Assembly (NCBI GenBank): GCA_028285035.1
Contig: JANQQF010000030.1
Span: 28,457-92,456 of the forward strand
Length of the DNA stretch: 64,000 nt
Direction of reading: 5' to 3'
Source: Phycisphaerae bacterium
GTDB taxonomy: Bacteria > Chloroflexota > Anaerolineae > 4572-78 > J111
Shown here: positions 61,459 through 64,000 of the stretch, in pieces
Layout: each line of letters starts with the position of its first letter
Position numbering within the stretch: position 1 is the stretch's first letter
The notes under the pieces: generated by a model
What the model was told of the DNA's origin: nothing
The model's input: only the letters and a program-made list of their open reading frames with translations
The model's database searches: none
Position numbers and translations under genes: made by a program

Positions 61459-62664
61459 ATGGATGAAAAGATTAAAGATTTAATGCCCTTTTACGCATTA
61501 GGAACTTTGGATGAGCAAGAAATTTCCGAAGTTGATGCTTATTTAGAAAATGATTTTGAATTACGTGAGCAGCTTGATTTGGATATGTTGACTGCGTCAG
61601 CACTGGCTTTTCAAGCAGAACCTATTGAGCCGCCTCGTCGTCTGAAGCAAAATTTGATGGCTAAAGTCCAAGCTGATGTTGCTCAAGCTCCACAACCCAA
61701 GAAAGTAGAAGAGCCCGTTGGTTTATCTCGGTTTTTTAGCTTTTTTCGGCAAGACTCCTTAGGGTTTGCGATGCCTTTGTTAGCCGGAGCCAGTTTGGCT
61801 GTAGCTGTTATTGCTGGCGCTTGGGTGTTCTCACTAAATAACCAAGTTAATCAGCTTAGGGCAGAAATGGCTTCTCTAAATGACTCAATTTCTCCGATAC
61901 AGAGCGAGATGCAGGGTAAGGTTACTCCGTTAGAGGAAGAAATTGCCACCCTTCAGGAGGAAAATGCTATACTTCAGGAGGCACTTCAGGTTCAACGTGA
62001 AGCGATAGCCCAGTTTAACGCCGAAATAACGTCATTGCACACCGAAAATGTCTCATTACAGGAAGGTATGACCAATCAAGGAAATACGATTGCTGAAATG
62101 AGCGGCTCATTGACAGAAATTGATAATGATTTAAATCTATTACCTGAACAGTTAGAAACGTTAGCAACGCTTAAAGATGAAATTGGTGAACAGAGTCAAC
62201 TTTTGAGCGAACAGGAAGCAAGCGTTGCTGCTTTGAATCAAGAGGTTTTGACTCTCCAGGCACTCAATACACAGCTTTTAACAGATTTGTCATCCCAGAA
62301 AGAAATAATGGTTCACGCAACCTTACCGGAGGTTGAAACGCGTGTTATTCTTGGTACAGATGACTTACCCGGAGCGCGTGGCCATCTAGTGGGTGATCCG
62401 GCCAATACATCTGCTGCTGTAATTATTGCCGGTCTACCTCCCCTTGAGCCGGGATTTGAATACCAATTTTGGTTTGTCGAAGCTGGTCAATATGTTCAGG
62501 CTGGTTCCTTAGAGGTGGATGCCGAAGGACTTGGTACTTTGATTACTGCGCCTGGCAACCAAATTAACAACTTTGAGGCGATGGGGGTTTCAGTTGAAGC
62601 CGTAGACCAAACTCCTGTACCAACCCTTGAAAGTATGATCATGCTTGGAAATTTATCCTCTTAA
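61459..62664 (+). CDS. RskA-type anti-sigma factor with long coiled coil
   Basis: 401 residues. The N-terminal anti-sigma domain (1-60; LMPFYALGTLDEQEISEVDAYL) matches the RskA type and lacks a zinc CXXC site. One helix (about 104-124) crosses the membrane. An unusually long extracytoplasmic coiled coil (about 130-290, rich in LQEEN and LEEEIATL heptads) precedes a C-terminal RskA domain (about 300-401; GLPPLEPGFEYQFWFVEAGQ). The coiled coil is absent from most homologues I know. The ATG at 61459 is the start, though a GTG sits just upstream. It is coupled to the sigma gene. Confidence 0.88.
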   Translation: MDEKIKDLMPFYALGTLDEQEISEVDAYLENDFELREQLDLDMLTASALAFQAEPIEPPRRLKQNLMAKVQADVAQAPQPKKVEEPVGLSRFFSFFRQDSLGFAMPLLAGASLAVAVIAGAWVFSLNNQVNQLRAEMASLNDSISPIQSEMQGKVTPLEEEIATLQEENAILQEALQVQREAIAQFNAEITSLHTENVSLQEGMTNQGNTIAEMSGSLTEIDNDLNLLPEQLETLATLKDEIGEQSQLLSEQEASVAALNQEVLTLQALNTQLLTDLSSQKEIMVHATLPEVETRVILGTDDLPGARGHLVGDPANTSAAVIIAGLPPLEPGFEYQFWFVEAGQYVQAGSLEVDAEGLGTLITAPGNQINNFEAMGVSVEAVDQTPVPTLESMIMLGNLSS

Positions 62665-62687
62665 GAATAAATTTACATCAATACCTC

Positions 62688-62725
62688 AAAAGCCCTTGTC
62701 CAAATATCTGACAAGGGCTTTTTTA
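62688..62725 (+). terminator. Rho-independent terminator after the anti-sigma gene
   Basis: AAAAGCCCTTGTC and GACAAGGGCTTTTTT form a perfect stem ending in six T. Confidence 0.9.
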
Positions 62726-63025
62726 TCCACATCTTTACAAGACCAGAACTGTAAATATAAAAATCAAATGATTTTGGATTGATTGCCAAAAACTGTGCAA
62801 AAAGATCTACTAATCAGGGTAATATGGATTTTTTGTAGAATAATTATAGACAAAATGAATGCGAATTGAATTTTTGCTCGTATAGTCTATTGTTAGCGCT
62901 TTTTAAGGCTTGTTGTTTTAAGTGATGCAAGTTACAAAATTTGTTAACTTTAAATGCAATTAGGAAATTTCGTCGTACTGTACAATAAATGTAGATAATT
63001 TGTATATAAAAAATCTATATTTGAT

Positions 63026-63054
63026 TTGCAGGTATCAAAAAAACATAGTATTAT
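63026..63054 (+). promoter_or_regulatory. Sigma-70 type promoter of the fasciclin gene
   Basis: TTGCAG (63026-63031), 17-bp spacer, TATTAT (63049-63054). The predicted start is near 63061, at the edge of the tandem repeats. Confidence 0.6.
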
Positions 63055-63058
63055 TAAA

Positions 63059-63102
63059 TGTGAGTACACTTGTTAACAAATGTGAGCACATTCGTTAACA
63101 AG
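63059..63102 (+). repeat. Two 22-bp direct repeats with GTTAAC cores
   Basis: Copies at 63059-63080 and 63081-63102 share TGTGAG-ACA-T-GTTAACAA and differ at four positions. Their place at the predicted transcription start suggests a binding site for a repressor or a leader element. Confidence 0.7.
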
Positions 63103-63134
63103 AAAATATATTTAGACAAACAAGGAGAATTCTA

Positions 63135-63773
63135 ATGTCAAACAAATTTGCTCGGTTAGTATCACTTATCGTTGTTGTAGCTATGTTGGGGTTGAGTGTA
63201 ACATCTGCTTTCGCCGCTGCTCCTAATCAACAAGATCAAACTATTGTAGATATCGCTGTTGCTGATGGTCGCTTCACTACTTTGGTAGCTGCTTTACAAG
63301 CTGCTGAATTGGTAGACACTTTGAGCGGTGAAGGCCCCTTCACTGTATTTGCCCCCACTGATGATGCTTTTGCTGCATTGCCAGACGGTACACTTGATAC
63401 ACTCTTAGCTGATCCTTCAGGTGATCTGACCAATATTTTGCTGTATCACGTAGTTTCTGGTGCTGTAATGGCCGAAACTGTCGTAACACTTGACTCTGCT
63501 GATACCGTATTTGGTGAAGCAGTGAGCATCGAAGTTGTTGATAGTGGGGTTGTACTCAATGGCTCTGTCAACGTTATCATCACAGACATCGAAGCTTCTA
63601 ATGGTGTCATTCACGTCATCGACGCAGTCTTGCTTCCACCTGCCGATGCACCGGCTGAATTGCCTGCAACGGGTGGTGAAACAACAAACAACACTGTTCT
63701 GGCTATTTCAATGCTGGGTCTGTTGTTGATTGCTGGTGGTGTGGCAATGCGCTTCCGAATGGTTCAAAGCTAG
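63135..63773 (+). CDS. Fasciclin-domain surface protein with LPATGG tail
   Basis: 212 residues. Signal peptide (1-27, ending AFA-A), one fasciclin (FAS1) domain (about 35-168) with [17 protein letters not shown] and YHVVSGAVM, then [12 protein letters not shown]. The C-terminus has LPATGG (176-181), a hydrophobic helix and an Arg-containing tail (RFRMVQS), the form of a sortase sorting signal, or else a simple membrane anchor. FAS1 domains mediate adhesion. AAGGAG precedes the ATG. No sortase gene is in the window. Confidence 0.92.
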   Translation: MSNKFARLVSLIVVVAMLGLSVTSAFAAAPNQQDQTIVDIAVADGRFTTLVAALQAAELVDTLSGEGPFTVFAPTDDAFAALPDGTLDTLLADPSGDLTNILLYHVVSGAVMAETVVTLDSADTVFGEAVSIEVVDSGVVLNGSVNVIITDIEASNGVIHVIDAVLLPPADAPAELPATGGETTNNTVLAISMLGLLLIAGGVAMRFRMVQS

Positions 63774-63800
63774 TAACATCCTGACGACATCATTTTAATC

Positions 63801-63837
63801 AAGGTCCTGTTGCTCTGTGCAACAGGACCTTTTTTTG
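63801..63837 (+). terminator. Rho-independent terminator after the fasciclin gene
   Basis: AAGGTCCTGTTGC-TCTGT-GCAACAGGACCTT, perfect 13-bp stem followed by T. Confidence 0.92.
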
Positions 63838-63923
63838 TTTATGTGGTATACATTTAAGCATAATTTGCAGAGGATCAATACTCTAGTATCATTATTTTGT
63901 AAATCGTCAATCAAAAATAAGGT

Positions 63924-64000
63924 CTAATGAGCTTCAGGTTGGAAAAAAGATAAATCAGGTTCAAATTGACGAATGAGTTTGAGGTGTTGTTTGACAAGAG
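63924..64000 (-). CDS. 3' end of a minus-strand gene, unidentified
   Basis: An open frame enters from the right edge and stops at a TAG (63924-63926). The 24 visible residues end in IRQFEPDLSFFQPEAH, amphipathic and protein-like. Too short to identify. Confidence 0.45.
   Translation of the reverse strand, partial: LVKQHLKLIRQFEPDLSFFQPEAH

Larger units (their letters stand above)
62726..63134 (+). other. AT-rich upstream region of the fasciclin gene
   Basis: About 410 bp with no gene. It contains the promoter at 63026-63054, the 22-bp tandem repeats at 63059-63102, and AAGGAGA at about 63121. The first 300 bp hold nothing recognisable. Confidence 0.5.

Overview
The window looks like chromosomal DNA of a member of the Chloroflexota, probably of Anaerolineae type. 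This is an inference from gene content, with no marker phylogeny behind it. The supporting signs are extracytoplasmic proteins with long Thr-Pro-rich linkers behind a single N-terminal membrane helix, an FHA domain fused to a TolB-like propeller, a Flp-type pilin, an ECF sigma factor with an RskA-type anti-sigma factor, a fasciclin protein ending in LPATGG plus a membrane helix, and moderate GC. I see no rRNA, tRNA, CRISPR array, prophage, transposase or plasmid function. Most genes are ordinary chromosomal ones.

Layout. 0-12 kb: a FabV-like reductase, a class IV aminotransferase, a complete branched-chain amino acid type ABC transporter (livJ-H-M-G-F order; the binding protein carries a LysM-like domain), then a tight three-gene operon of a C45 acyltransferase/hydrolase, a class I aminotransferase and a Rieske oxygenase. 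12-24 kb: a membrane glycosyltransferase, an M23 peptidase, the FHA-propeller protein, a MaoC hydratase, a PfkB kinase with an altered GAGD motif, a degenerate receiver protein, aspartokinase, a PrsW-like protease, an Mrr-like nuclease with a membrane tail and a xi-class glutathione transferase relative. 24-38 kb, nearly all on the minus strand: a Yip1-like protein, a Pat-like acyl-CoA synthetase/acetyltransferase, a rifampin-phosphotransferase-like enzyme directly coupled to a UbiA prenyltransferase, a PAC2 protein, an FmdB zinc ribbon and a three-gene signalling cluster. 38-44 kb: MgtE, a GT-C glycosyltransferase, a ROK kinase, an LMW-PTP relative, a DadA/PuuB-like oxidase and a YeaQ-type membrane protein. 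44-53 kb, minus strand: Nudix, a nucleoside-type ABC transporter without its binding protein, YfbR-like 5'-nucleotidase, YbaK-like deacylase, an unusual class IV aminotransferase, GNAT and SsnA-like aminohydrolase. This reads as a salvage-oriented block. 53-64 kb: UPF0173 hydrolase, membrane spermidine-synthase-like protein, primary sigma factor with a consensus promoter and long leader, a structured non-coding stretch, two Thr-Pro-linker surface proteins, Flp pilin, ECF sigma/anti-sigma pair, a fasciclin protein, and the 3' end of one more gene.

The least explained material is intergenic. Short inverted repeats of at least two sequence families recur between operons (GTGCGTAG type at 4.4 and 8.6 kb; GGAGATTAGAG type at 17.7 and 53.8 kb). 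The 850 bp upstream of the sigma factor gene holds three good promoters and a 78 bp inverted-repeat element. Among proteins, the departures from family rules are the kinase with GASH in place of GAGD, the receiver lacking its Asp, the aminotransferase with Asn at the expected PLP-lysine column, and the prenyltransferase plus phosphotransferase pair.
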